Program-made: the position numbers and the translations under genes
The notes under the pieces: generated by a model
What the model was told of the DNA's origin: nothing
Databases searched by the model: none
The model's input: the letters and a program-made list of their open reading frames with translations, nothing else
Source: Pyronema omphalodes
Taxonomy: Eukaryota > Ascomycota > Pezizomycetes > Pezizales > Pyronemataceae
Assembly: GCA_024516155.1 (NCBI GenBank)
Contig: JAJJXM010000012.1
Span: 620,001 to 684,000, forward strand
Reading direction: 5' to 3'
DNA length: 64,000 nucleotides
Shown: piece by piece, positions 43,086-54,397 of the stretch
Position numbering within the stretch: position 1 is the first letter of the stretch
Layout: every line of letters starts with the position of its first letter

Positions 43086-46000
43086 ATGGGGTACTGTGAA
43101 GCAAGAAATAATTCATATATAAATCAAAAAGAATAGTGGGTAAACGACAATTCAAAACTATACAAAACCTATGGCAGAAGGTCGGAAATTTTAAACCGAT
43201 GATGCAAAGTCAATGACAGTATTTGTGGCTACATACCAAGGACAAGTAAAAAAAGTAGGGACCTATATACAACCGCTACTAGTCAGGAAAGTCATAACTA
43301 TTAGTAAATAGTGATTGTAAAATACATAATCGGGTACCAAGTGAGGCTTCGATTCCCCTGGCTTGGAGGAATCCAAAGATGAGCACAAAAGATCGAATTT
43401 TCAAAAGCCAGGAGATATATCACTGCTCTTTAATGTACTCCCCGAATTCTGTCTACAGTTAATGTTAAATTTTTTAACATGAGAGTTTCATTCTACAGAA
43501 AGATTACCAGTAATCTCTATGCGCGCTTTAGTAAGTTTGCGCTAATCATTTCGTGAGTATACATTCTCGAGTAAATCCTGTCAGCAAAAATCGTATATAT
43601 TGGAGTATTGGCCCAAAATCTTGCATGGCAGAAATGTGCTTCTAGGATGATTGGAGCTGATATGTGAAAGGTGCCGCAGTGATGTTTGATGATTTAAGAC
43701 ATGCATGGTTTTGTATACATAGATATGCACGAACAAGCAAGGGGAATCATCCTTCTGTTAAAGGTTATTAGTTGTTAATGATTGGGGATGATCCGCAGAA
43801 AATTCTCATCCCGGCTTGTGCTGAAACGCAGTATGTATATTAGCAGTATGAGGACAACATAAATGTGAACCTCACTGTTGTATATATAAATCACAAAATT
43901 CTTCTGATTTGATGAATAACTCATTGCTGATGTAATTCCTACCCTTCGAACCAAACAAAGTGAAGCCATTGTGAATTCCATTTCAGATCCATGATATAAC
44001 GTTTTCTGATACCGCTCATCCGTTGCTTTCGTTTGGAGTTGTAGTAGGCAGGACTTCTTCGACCACGCTGACCTACTCGGTGTTTATAGTCTGCAATTGC
44101 TCCGATGATGGCTTGTACGAGTCTGATAGATATATTCCAAGTTTCCTGCATTATCCTTTTATTTTTGGAAGTTATCATCTTCATGTTGTTATATCCTTCT
44201 CGACCGCCTCCCCAACTATCTTATGGAAGAAACCGCCTCGTCTTATCCTTTCCTTCATGATGAAAATTGAACCTATAGCAACTATAGAGTATGAATGTGT
44301 AAGCGTACCACGAAGAACGTTCAGCAAGGATATCAATTCATCATAGATTGCGGTTAGCTAGTATGACTAATAACTGTTTTCAACCCAGGTTTACTCATGA
44401 TAACATGGTTTGATGAGGAAACCAATAATCTAGTACAACTGGAATGAAGGAAAAGAGCAAAGTTTTTCTACAAATACTTATATCGTGTTTCGGGATACAT
44501 GGCCAGTCGTGGTGTATTCCAGGTAATATCCGTCCACCTACAAACTGTTTCTGATAATCAGCATTAGTATCCAGATTCCGGATATGATTAACTTTACTTT
44601 TGGAATTCCATATATGGCCTCTTCTTGTGCATGATACTTCCAATAGTTGGGTGGACCTTTAGAATCTTCAAATTCCTTATGGCTCCTAGAATGTCGAATG
44701 GAGGGTCCACTTTTGACTTAATTGGTTCATTTTCAGGATCAGTTGGTGGCATATTGTGCTTTGATTTTCGTTAATTATTTATCTATTTATCTGTTTGATC
44801 TGGGGTTTGAGAATTGTTTTCAATAAGAATGTAGTCAAACGGCGATCCGGACTAGAACTCCTACAAAGCACGACTATTGGCTGACGATCTTCCTAGCGTT
44901 CCATTGGTCCTGTCCATCCAACTCGAAAAAACGAACTAAAACGGAAAAAACGATGACATTATTAGTAAGCACACTATGTAGTTTGAGGGTGCAAAGATAA
45001 GCTGTGATAAGTGTCCCAGCCTCGTTGTTTCAACCCTTTATCCGTTGATCGGCATGTTAGCAACTCGGCGCTGCCGAGATTATCATTTACTATCTAATGC
45101 CTCAGGCACATGTATCAACCGGGCCGCTCGAAGGTGCCACTAGGGTTGACCTTTGTCGTTAGGTACTTCTATGGTAATTATTCTGCGACTTTTTATATTC
45201 TGATTCTGATAGAAACTACCTTTGAGGACCCTTATACCATGCTGTATGCTAGAATCAAAATGGAGTATGAAAAGAAGGGAGCTAGAAGCGAAGGCATGAG
45301 ACTGTAAAAGAAACTACAATCAGGCTTGAAATAAATAGTAAAGGCATGAAAAATTCTGTATATCGTGATAAACTTCGGGAATGGAAACCTCAGCTGTTTG
45401 CTACATGTCAGCGCACCCGCTGCCATGCTTCAATTGATATCTCCACAAACTGTGCGAGGTAACAGGAGAAGATGACGAGGTTCGGGAAAGATAAAGTTGT
45501 GGCATCACGAGTTGAGCTACTTGGACCGAATTGTGTTGAAGGCTGTGCCGAGTTATCGTCGAAAAGAGTATACCGAGTGATGGGCCGATGAATGAACCTT
45601 TGACAATGTCCATCAAAGAGACAACTACCAGCATCAGGAGACTCCGATTCGTCTTTATTCAACGGCGAAAATCCTATTGCATTTGGCTTCCCCGACAGTT
45701 AGTTCAATTTCTTGATGATGTGTTCATGAGACTGCACACCAGAGCCAATACTGAATAGTCTCGCCACATCAAATGTGCTTCTACGATTCTTGACCATCCT
45801 TCCAAAGCATCAGCCGGCAGTCAACCAAAACTTAAGCTTCGAAAATACATGTGACGGTTCAGCGAGCGACAGCGAAGTGCGAAACGCTCTGTCACGGGTA
45901 GCTATATATAAAGGTTGCTTATTGACAAAGCTTATTCCTCTTGGCGTTATGGAAGAGTTCGTTTTCAATGGTTTTGCCTATTTGTGATGGTACAAATGTG

Positions 46001-46330
46001 AGACAGCGCTCAACCGGACTAGGCCAGTGGCGCGCACGAACAGCGACAAGGGAATGCTAGCCCCACACCCTTCCTCAGTCATACAGGGCTTCTAAAAGCA
46101 CCCCATCTGTTCGTTTGAACAAAGAGCTGGCTGATGGCTGCTGGATATGTGTTAGTTCAGCTAAGGCATCATTAGCGGAGGGTGCACCCGAAGGCAAGTC
46201 CGTCGCGTTTTACGGCTGTACGAAGGAATCCCTTTTAATCCATCCTGCTTCAGTTTTATCCGCAGCTATACTCACAAATGCGAATATCTTGACCACCAAC
46301 GGCGAAATTGCTTGGGCGAAACACTCCATA
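43086..46330. other. Long intergenic region, no supported gene
   Basis: About 3.2 kb. Short frames on both strands (for example around 43940-44640 and 45400-45660) overlap each other and show nothing recognisable. The frame reading into the hydrolase gene from 46115 has no ATG before 46331, so its first part is treated as 5' UTR. Confidence 0.5.
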
Positions 46331-47709
46331 ATGGAAAACCACAACCATATACTACCGCTACATCATGACCGATCACAGCAACCAAACCCGCATGAGTCCG
46401 TTGCCTATTCCCCACCACAGACCGAGGCGAATCAACTCTCTGATATCGATATTGGTCGATCACCATTTCGACTTTTTTTACGAGACATAATGTTGGTAAT
46501 CAGCCTACTTCGGCATTTACCCGGGATGTTTACTCCACTGCGGACGACGAACCCGTTGGCCGAACTCTACCTGGGATCCAGAAGAAACATTGAAGAGCTT
46601 CTATTACATTTTTTTCTCGGAATTCTCGGATTGCTTCTCGTTCTCATCACTATTCCGTTGATGATTGCTGCCCCTTTACTGGTATTTTTTCTCTTTTTAG
46701 TCATCTGCAATTGTTTGCTCTGTCTTTTGAGCCTACCCCTCAACAGGGGTGCGCGGACCCTGACTAGTAAACCGCTACCGGGATCGCCGCAAACGCCCGA
46801 AGAACGATGGATTTTTGTAAATGGGGTCTGTGTTGGAAACTATTGGTTACAAGGTAAGTTTTGAAACGCCACTGAACAGACATCAATGAACTGAACATTT
46901 CGGCAGCAAATATTAATATGCTGAGCGAAATCTTTCAGCGGCCAGTATTGGGAATCCACAACCGAAGCTATGGAGTCTTTGCGGATTTGGTCGAGTGTAT
47001 TGCTCAGAGATGCTTTTTCTACACAACAAACGATATTCGATTAACATATGCGCATCTCAAGAAGGATTTGATGAATCCAAGAATTCAACGGGTTGTAGCA
47101 ATTGCACATTCCCAAGGAGGAATTATTTTATCAGTTGCACTTGATTTGCTTTTTGCTGAGCTGGCATGCGAAAATTTAGCAAAATTGGAGGTGTATACTT
47201 TCGGGTGAATACCCTCAATCCGAGCGTTTCAAAAATACAATATTTACTGATTCTACCAATGAAGGTGTGCGGCAAATCACTTTAACAATCCACGACGTCG
47301 GTTAGCGGGTCAAGAAAAAGCCGAACCCATTATACGATATATGGAACATTTTTGCAACGAGAACGACTTTGTGGCAAGATTTGGTGCTCTGCACTTTAAG
47401 GATCCGGAGAATGGTCGTTTTGCAGGAGAAGTTTTTGAGCACAAAGGATACTCGGGCCATTTACTTAATCAGCATTATCTTGAGACCATGTTTCGAGCTG
47501 AAGCCGCCACTTTTTGGGATCAGGTGGTTGAGACAGATCAATCAAACCTAGAAAACACATTAAGCGAGAAGATGGATGCAGTTGTTTCGGATCTGCCCGC
47601 GGACGAAGGCGTAAAGCCACTTACTGCGGCTGCAGCACAGGGAAAATCGGTAAAAGAGTTGAGTCGGTTATGGACGTATCGGAATGGTGGTAATCCAGTC
47701 AGTCGTTGA
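46331..47709 (+). CDS. Membrane-anchored alpha/beta hydrolase-like protein, 421 aa, three exons
   Basis: Exons 46331-46853, 46907-47204 and 47265-47709, with introns GTAAGT...GGCAG and GTGAAT...GAAG, in phase to 421 aa. Residues about 92-137 are very hydrophobic (LGILGLLLVLITIPLMIAAP and LLVFFLFLVICNCLL), most likely two membrane helices. After them comes ERWIFVNGVCVGNYWLQANI, then the nucleophile elbow AIAHSQGGI with Ser243, the strand KLEVYTFGCAANHFNNP, and a His-containing C-terminal part (GHLLNQHYLETMF). This is a widespread filamentous-fungal family with the DUF676/lipase-like fold; members are uncharacterised as far as I know. A serine hydrolase acting at a membrane is inferred. The start at 46331 is the first ATG of the frame and gives a polar N-terminus. 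Confidence 0.85.
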
Positions 47710-48020
47710 TGCAGTTAGTTAATGTTTCCTTATTACGAGTCATCGTAGGATGTATAGACGGAGTTAAATCCAAGGGATGAAATTCCAATAATAGACTTCA
47801 AAATATAATAAATGAGACTTTTCAAAAGTCTGGTATTGTATAAACAACTTCGTATTCGTAGATATTTCAACATAACATTGAAGAAACTTAGATACATATA
47901 ACAACACATTCAATCATGGAATCATCTATCAAATATCAAGAGCCTCCAACTGCAACCAGCACACTTGGAGGATATCAATTCACCAACGTAGACCCACAAA
48001 AACGCCTCTATAAACCCTAT

Positions 48021-48590
48021 TCAACAAGGCATGGTGTGTGGGGTAGGCTGAGCGGCCGCCGCACCGTTGGCAGCGATATCAACAACGTCCGCAGGAAGGG
48101 CAGGAGAAAGAGCTTCAGGACCACCAATCTGCCGTTTCTCAGCCGCAGTAGCTCCCCCCATCATTTCATCGCAAGGCTCCGCTGATGCAGCGGTGTCAGT
48201 AGCCCGGCGGGCGTGAACATGAGCGGCCTTCGCAGTCTTCGCGGTTGCAGCAGTCGTAGCGGTGTTGGCAGCGTTCGCGTTCGCAGCGGCAGCAGCCTTG
48301 GCCTTCTTCTTCTTTTTGGTGTGACGAGCCTGTAAGGCTGCCTCGGCAGCGGGAACAAGCATTGTGTCACACGGCTCGGCAGCTTGTCGCGCTTGGAGCT
48401 TCTCGGGAGCAGGGGCTTCCGGCTTGGCCGGGCTAGCTGGAACAGGGTTCGTCTGCAGAGGGCTCGGAGTGGGGACGTCAAGAGGCTGTCCGAAAGGAGC
48501 AGGAGCGTTGTTATTGGAAGCCGGCAGAAGAACGGGCGCAGCCTTGGCAAAAGTAATAGAAATCGTGATGAGGATAAGTGTGGATCGCAT
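48021..48590 (-). CDS. Secreted Ala/Lys-rich protein with dibasic sites, 189 aa
   Basis: Single exon of 189 aa with a convincing signal peptide (MRSTLILITISITFAKAAP). The mature part is Ala/Pro-rich. It contains two copies of AEPCD followed by TM or EM, each preceded by LQAR or ARR-type basic sequence, a KKKKK cluster in the middle, an Ala/Asn/Thr-rich stretch, EKRQIGG near the end, and a C-terminal MPC. The placing of KR, RR and AR before repeated blocks resembles proteins processed by Kex2-type proteases. Four cysteines in total, two of them in the repeated motif. I do not recognise a family. It may be a secreted peptide precursor, a wall-associated protein or an effector-like protein. Confidence 0.7.
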   Translation of the reverse strand: MRSTLILITISITFAKAAPVLLPASNNNAPAPFGQPLDVPTPSPLQTNPVPASPAKPEAPAPEKLQARQAAEPCDTMLVPAAEAALQARHTKKKKKAKAAAAANANAANTATTAATAKTAKAAHVHARRATDTAASAEPCDEMMGGATAAEKRQIGGPEALSPALPADVVDIAANGAAAAQPTPHTMPC

Positions 48591-51209
48591 TATTGTAGAT
48601 ATGGATTTTTCTAAAGCTGCCAGAGCTGAGAAATGAATAAATAACTAGAATGTATGTGAATCCGCTCCGGAAATGTTGCTATGTGATTGAGATGGTTTCT
48701 GAGGACTATTAAGTGGGAAAAAGTATTCTCTTTATACATGATGATTTCGTACTCGGATCACATCAACATATGCCATCGCTGCGAATAATCGGCTCGAGCT
48801 CCCCCTAGAAACCCCTTCAGTACCTCGAAAAATATGATCTCGACTCTCCACCTATCTTCCGCTGACAGAATTTTGGAACAGTTCAAACATCAATACATCC
48901 TCAGAGTCACACCACGGGCAAAGTTATTTAGGCTCCAAATTTATTAGCCAGGATATGGGAGCCGAATTCCATCCAAAAAGCTTAAATTTTTCCTTAAAAC
49001 CACTTTAACCGCTTTTACCAGTTTCATTTGGCCAAGGCTTCGCTACTCAAAATCACCCATGAGGTTTAGGATTCGAAACCAAATGAAACTCATGGGATTT
49101 CACTCATCGGTTAGGTCAACTGTAAAACTGTCTTGGTATAGGAATATGTTCAGCTTGTGCATACGAATCTGTTCTTGAAGCGCGGGGTATGACACCAAAG
49201 ATCGGATGCGGGTAAAGTTGAACTGTGATACATCGGTTTGTGGGCAGTGGAGTCGATTTAAGCTTCACTGAGACATACAGATATGGGGTGCATCATGTGG
49301 TTCGCAAATAGTTACCGATGTCACATGACATGTGCAAAATACAGAGACAAACCCAACACACCGCTAAAGTCAGGACTTGTCTTGACGATTGATTTTGTAA
49401 CGTATTTTATGGTCATGACCCATCAATCGATTCTCAATGAGCTATGAAAACAATATAAATCAATTTCTTATTGAGACTTGAAAAATTAAGATGGTTGTTC
49501 GGATACTATTTAGACTCCGCTAGTGATGGGGCTGACGAACTGGTTGTCTCTGTTCCATGATTATCCGGAAACAAGCTTCTGACAGCTACCTGGATTCCTT
49601 GCATATGGTTCAGTAATCAAGGAATCAATAGCCTACGTTCATCGATGAAATTTTGATACAGACATCAGTAGTGCAGCTCCAGATTTGGTCTTTTTCAAAT
49701 AGAATTCTGCTTCAAAACTTGGGGCTGTTTTGAGTGCTGGATTTATACCCAACTTCTCCTAGCGTTACGCTCATACCTCCTCCTCATTTTTAATTTCAAG
49801 GTTTACATATAATCCGCTGATTCATCTCTATTTCCCATTTCCATGCTATTGAAAGACTTCGTGTATCATTTTGAATAAAGCATGGGCATAAACTCAGCTC
49901 CAGGAGTGGCTGCGCTTGTGATACACTGTGATGCTACTACAAGACTTCCCTTGATTCTTCGACAAAAACGACTTTTCCTTTGTAACCTCTCTTCCTTCTC
50001 AATGGTTCATCTTTATTTCTTTTCACCCCCCCCCCTCCCCCCCCAAGAATCTTATTCCTAAATACATCTCTGAATCAAGTGTCAACAAAATTTTTCTTTT
50101 CCCCCATACTCATGCCCTCTTCCTGAACAACCCGAAATCCTGTCCTTTCACCATGTGACGACTTTAACTTATTTAAAAAACACTACTTGAGACATCAGCT
50201 TCACTCTCATAACAGAACTACACTGCACCCCGTCATGATTCTATTTCGCCTAGCGTCGCCAATTCCAACACTACACACCCCACCAATCTCGCTCAATTGA
50301 ATCCCGTTAATCTTTCACACTAACCACCCCACGATCATTGATCTCGAGAACCCAAATGACATCATCCACTAGTCTTCGGAGAAATAGATTATCGATATCC
50401 GAAGACTCGACTGGAAGTAACCGGTTCAAAGGTTATGGAAAGCCGCTAAACTGCAAAGCCACCCACCCACAAGCAAACCGTTGTTTCGGTTATGGATAGA
50501 TCGGAAAGTGGTTCACGATCGTGCAGAGAGATTGTTGGATATTAGTTTGGCTAGACAGATATTTCGGAAGATACGGTAAAAGGTTATTAAGATTGATGTT
50601 GAGCTACGTCATGGGTTGCGTCTGAGTTGATTCGGTTGCGGGAAGCGCGGTGGGTCTGTAGTAGCCGCTGAGGACCTCGGAGTTGCATCGTTGTGTTGGG
50701 TTGAAGCGATTTGATCTTCTCTATTTCTGTAAAGTGAGCCATATTTTTGCGGAGAAGAATAAAAATATTTGGAAAAGCTATTCAGGAACTTGTATGTGGA
50801 TTTTCGTTTGTGAAATTGATCTAAATAACAATGAGAAACTTTGACAAGAATTACCTGAATCATGTGTAAAGATTGAGCCACAGCTATTACAACAATATGG
50901 GATCTAAAACCTACCCGTGCAAAACATAGGACACCACTTTTCAATTATACCTAGATACAGACAATAACAGCAATTCTGAATTCGCTATTCAACAATACAT
51001 AATCATATCAATTACAACTATGAAATAATCATTACAATTTTCATCTACTTACTACACATTACAGTTCAACTCTTCATCATTTGCAGGTCAAAATTATAGG
51101 TGCAGTCATCAGCCAAGCTCCAGGCTTGCTTCAACCGACTTTTCCCTATGTGCATCGCTATTCCCATTCGACTGTCCTCAATGTACTTCGTCTTTTCCAC
51201 CTCTTCCTT
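48591..51209. other. Long intergenic region, no supported gene
   Basis: About 2.6 kb. The first part is the upstream region of the secreted protein gene. A C run (CCCCCCCCCCTCCCCCCCC) lies at about 50026-50044. The frames near 50609-50944 show no domain. Nothing else recognised. Confidence 0.5.
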
Positions 51210-51512
51210 TTAACTTCCCGTTACAAACATTACTGCCATAAGCAAAATGAAAAATACCATAAGACCCAATATAACATTTCTTTCTCTCCTTTCCCTCCGT
51301 TGCCGCTGTTCAGGAGACATATTCGCCTCAAATTCTCGTTCAGCCCGTCGCCGCTCTATGTCACGCATCATCTCGGCTCTCTCCTCTGGGGATAACGGAG
51401 GTGGAAGACGGTTTTCAGGATTCCATGTCGTTTGCATCAAGGCGCCATTGGGGCTGCTGATGTAGTGCTGTGAGGGGGATTGCCTGGTGCCAGGGGGGCA
51501 ATATGAACACAT
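51210..51512 (-). CDS. Small tail-anchored membrane protein, 100 aa
   Basis: Frame of 100 codons. Residues about 28-80 are highly charged and helical (LSPEERAEMMRDIERRRAER, then SPEQRQRRERRERN). The last 21 residues are a single hydrophobic segment (VILGLMVFFILLMAVMFVTG) followed by Ser and stop, a typical C-terminal anchor with basic residues on the cytosolic side. Such proteins are inserted post-translationally into ER or mitochondrial outer membrane. The first about 25 residues are less typical, and translation could also begin at an internal Met (MQTTWNPENRLPPPL). Family and function not recognised. Confidence 0.6.
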   Translation of the reverse strand: MCSYCPPGTRQSPSQHYISSPNGALMQTTWNPENRLPPPLSPEERAEMMRDIERRRAEREFEANMSPEQRQRRERRERNVILGLMVFFILLMAVMFVTGS

Positions 51513-51994
51513 TATGGCGTATCGTGTGAGGTTTTTGGATTTATACGAGAAGGCAACGTTATAGAGACGGTGCGGTAGTGTAGAGTCTTTCGGGTTATAT
51601 GATTCTAAGGAGAGAGGGCCGTCCGTGATTGATTTGTTGCTTCTGGGGGGTTCGCTTCCTCAAAGAGTATTGGGAAAGAAAAGGAAGATGCGGGATGGGG
51701 GTGGTGCAGTCGATAGCCAGATGTATCCGCTATCGATGGGAGCGCTTTGCATTATCCGATTGCTGTCAGGCGGCTTGCCTATGGGAGGAGCTATGCGAGG
51801 TTCGTCGCAAGCGTAACGTAGGTTGTTCTTGTCCTATCAATCGATGTCTGTATATCTCTTTGATAAATCCGCTTGAAATCTTTTTTTCTAACAAAAAGAG
51901 CCGGGGGAAGTATAGAATGTGACGGTAGGTGTGACAATGTTGTTGAGTGGAAGAGAGAAGGAAGAGCGAACGAGAGGCAGGGGACATACATAAC
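51513..51994. other. Upstream region of the tail-anchored protein gene
   Basis: Short overlapping frames only; no recognisable feature. It ends at the first fragment of R1. Confidence 0.4.
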
Positions 51995-52141
51995 TTCAGT
52001 GCGGGTTGAGTGAACATGCCGTCTGGCGGACATACATATGACGCAATTAGCACGTCAGCGTCTAACGGCGGCTTTCTACACTACTGAGCGATGGGCCATT
52101 TGGGAGGCTCTGAACCTTTCCGAAACCCTCAATGCAGCATC
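51995..52141 (-). repeat. R1 fragment d1
   Basis: The stretch with TGGCGGACATACATATGACG and GCGTCTAACGGCGGCTTTCT matches R1 copy a at about 70-130 plus 888-955, without the MITE. It therefore shows the empty MITE target site. The following sequence is closer to the corresponding part of copy c (GGCTCTGAACC...TTTCC). Confidence 0.75.
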
Positions 52142-52849
52142 GGCTGATATAACGAATTATCAAAAATTGCGGCATTAAATCACAGATTATTCTGTACAAA
52201 ACCATCGCACCTAATCCCTCCATATGGGTTTACAAACTCGGACGACATGGCACACTGCGGCTGGATATACACAGGGTCTTGTTGATAGTGATCACGCTAT
52301 TCAATTATTCGCAGTGATTCAGATGAGATTTTCTGGTGGAATTTTCATAATGTGGTTTCGAGGGTTTCGTTGTGAGAGAATGGTGAGATGATGATGAATT
52401 TATAACGAGGTTGAGAAACCATGCATCATCGGTGAAGGTTGTGAGATTATTGGCTTTAAAAATAGTGAACTTGAGATATGAAATACGAGAATGTGGTCGT
52501 CTTACTGTTCCAAAAAGTGGTTTAAATTGTGTTCACATTTGTTGAAAATTTCCTCAAATCTAGGGGAACAATATTGAGTGGTACGACCATATAACTGAGG
52601 TTTTTGGGTGAAGGAGATATAAGTCTGCAGTAAACAAATGAGGTATGTGGAAAGGTCAAAAAATGGAATGTGAAAACTGACAACAGATAAGTGGGGATCC
52701 CTACGTTTATGCCAGGAGGAGCTTGCGTAATGTGAATATTTGCACCAGGTGGGCAGGAAGCACCATATCCAAACTCCGTGACGAATGTGAGTAGTTGAAT
52801 TTATTCCATCAGGTTTATTCAGCGGCCAGTCTCGAGTAATCACATTTTC

Positions 52850-53270
52850 TGAAAATCTTTAGATTTCTTAGCAACGTCTAGAGTCTCTTGCAGTTCACGT
52901 ATAGTTTTAATTCATCTTCTTTCGAGGAAGTAGCCCATGGCGGAACGGTATAGCTCACTGTGTCTATACACGTTCCAACTAAGTGAGAATCGATGCCACT
53001 CTAGTATGCTTCCTCGTTCGAACCACAGTAATCAACTTTCCTATGCATTCGAAAGGCGCTTTACATCCCAATTCGCTTGGAATCAACCACATCTCCGTGG
53101 AGGAAAGTTCCCCGGAGTAAACCGGACGATTTAAATCCAAGCTATCGGTTGGAGGATAGCATACCCATCGGTTGTACCACCGGATCATGCTGACGAGCAT
53201 GATGGGACCGCCAGAGAAAAGGATGCTCTGTCTGGTCGGTTCATGGATAAAAACTTTTTTTTCCATCATG
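52850..53270 (-). repeat. R1 fragment d2 (terminal block, inverted)
   Basis: Reverse complement of the terminal block of copies b and c (41774-42170 and 37836-38200), with identical long words such as TAGCCCATGGCGGAACGGTA and GCTATCGGTTGGAGGATAGC. Relative to fragment d1 the order is not that of a full R1 copy, so d1 and d2 are remnants of a rearranged copy or of two copies. About 710 bp between them is not R1 and has no supported gene. Confidence 0.8.
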
Positions 53271-53615
53271 TATTTTCTTTTACCGTTGTGATGATTCTTT
53301 CTTTCTCTTTGCTTGCCTCAATTGCTTTTTTGATTCCTGTATAAGGCTTTATGCAGTACTTCTATCTTCCTCATTACCAATTACCGATTTCCTGTTTTCT
53401 ATTTCCTTCTCAAAGTTTCTTTTCCATATTCCGATTCTGTTTTTACCAGTTCTGTGTTCCCGTTCATAATTTAGCAGCCTTCATCAGTCCAATTCTTCGT
53501 AAATTACCAAATTACCAAATTACAGAGATACAACACAGCGAGGAAAAATCCGTGACGTTCAGTATACCATTTTTGCCAGCCTATATTGTCAAAACGCAGC
53601 TAGAAACCATAAACA

Positions 53616-53715
53616 GGCGGGATGGCCGAGTTGGTTATGGCGCCAGGTTAAGGTTACCTTAATATCGATTCCTGGTTCGGGAAACTGAGCGTGGGTTCAA
53701 GTCCCACTTCCGTCA
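53616..53715 (+). tRNA. tRNA-Leu(AAG) with a 16-nt intron
   Basis: Acceptor arm GGCGGGA (53616-53622) pairs with TTCCGTC (53708-53714), with discriminator A at 53715. The D arm begins GGCCGAG. Anticodon stem CCAGG (53643-53647) pairs with CCTGG (53671-53675). The loop TTAAGG|T places the anticodon AAG at 53650-53652, reading CUU (and CUC after A-to-I modification). The intron at 53654-53669 sits one base 3' of the anticodon, the standard position. A long variable arm (TTCGGGAAACTGAGC) and a T arm with GGTTCAAGTCC complete a class II tRNA-Leu. The two internal Pol III promoter boxes are intact. Confidence 0.95.
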
Positions 53716-53720
53716 ACATT

Positions 53721-53727
53721 CTTTTTT
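53721..53727 (+). terminator. RNA polymerase III terminator
   Basis: A run of seven T begins six bases after the last base of the tRNA-Leu, as expected for Pol III termination. Confidence 0.85.
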
Positions 53728-54397
53728 TCCGTTTTTAGAGTTTTTTTTTTCTTCCTCCCGATTTCGCTAGAGCCTAGGTCTGGAGTTTCTAGTGTGGAGG
53801 CTAGCGATTAGTTACCGTGGCGCTGGCGCTACTGTGGTTCATTACATACATATCAGCCCCGGGCTCCATAGTTTTCTCGGTGGCATTTTTGGCGGGGTTC
53901 ACTGTTTTTTTCTGGATAAATGATGTACTATAGAGCCGGGTTTATTCTGAGGATTGAGCTTGAGATTCTAAGTATTGAAGAGTACATAGGGGAAGTTCGG
54001 GGTATATGCTCTACAAGCAAATGACTGAAGTAATAATTGGGTTAATGAGTTACATAGCCTAGGTAAGGTTTGTAAGACGAATATATGGTGGGGGACAAAC
54101 GAGATTTTAAAGGACAGGAGATATTATTTTCTACTCGAGTTTGAGAAAAGTCTAATGGTATTAATGATTTTTTAAAAGTTAAGAAACCCGCTATCTCTAA
54201 GCTATGTATGCAGAAAAAGAAAAGCTTAACGCAAAAACGCCATGATATCATACAGTCAGTCCCAAATGTATCATACAACCTGGTGCCTCTTTTTTCCTTC
54301 GCCATATCGCCTCGCCCCCTCCGCCCCGCCCCGCCCCGCCCCGCCCCGCCCCCCCCTTCCCCCGCCGCCCCCTCTTCCCAGTGCAACCACGTCTATA
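53728..54397. other. Spacer with (CCGCC)n-type C-rich tract
   Basis: No gene. A tandem CCCCG repeat lies at about 54312-54362, just beyond the Mus7/MMS22 stop codon at 54398. As with the CobW-type gene, the transcribed 3' end would be G-rich. Confidence 0.6.

Noticed and set aside
46115..46330. N-terminal extension of the membrane hydrolase
   Set aside because: The frame is open but has no ATG before 46331, and the extra sequence does not resemble the family.
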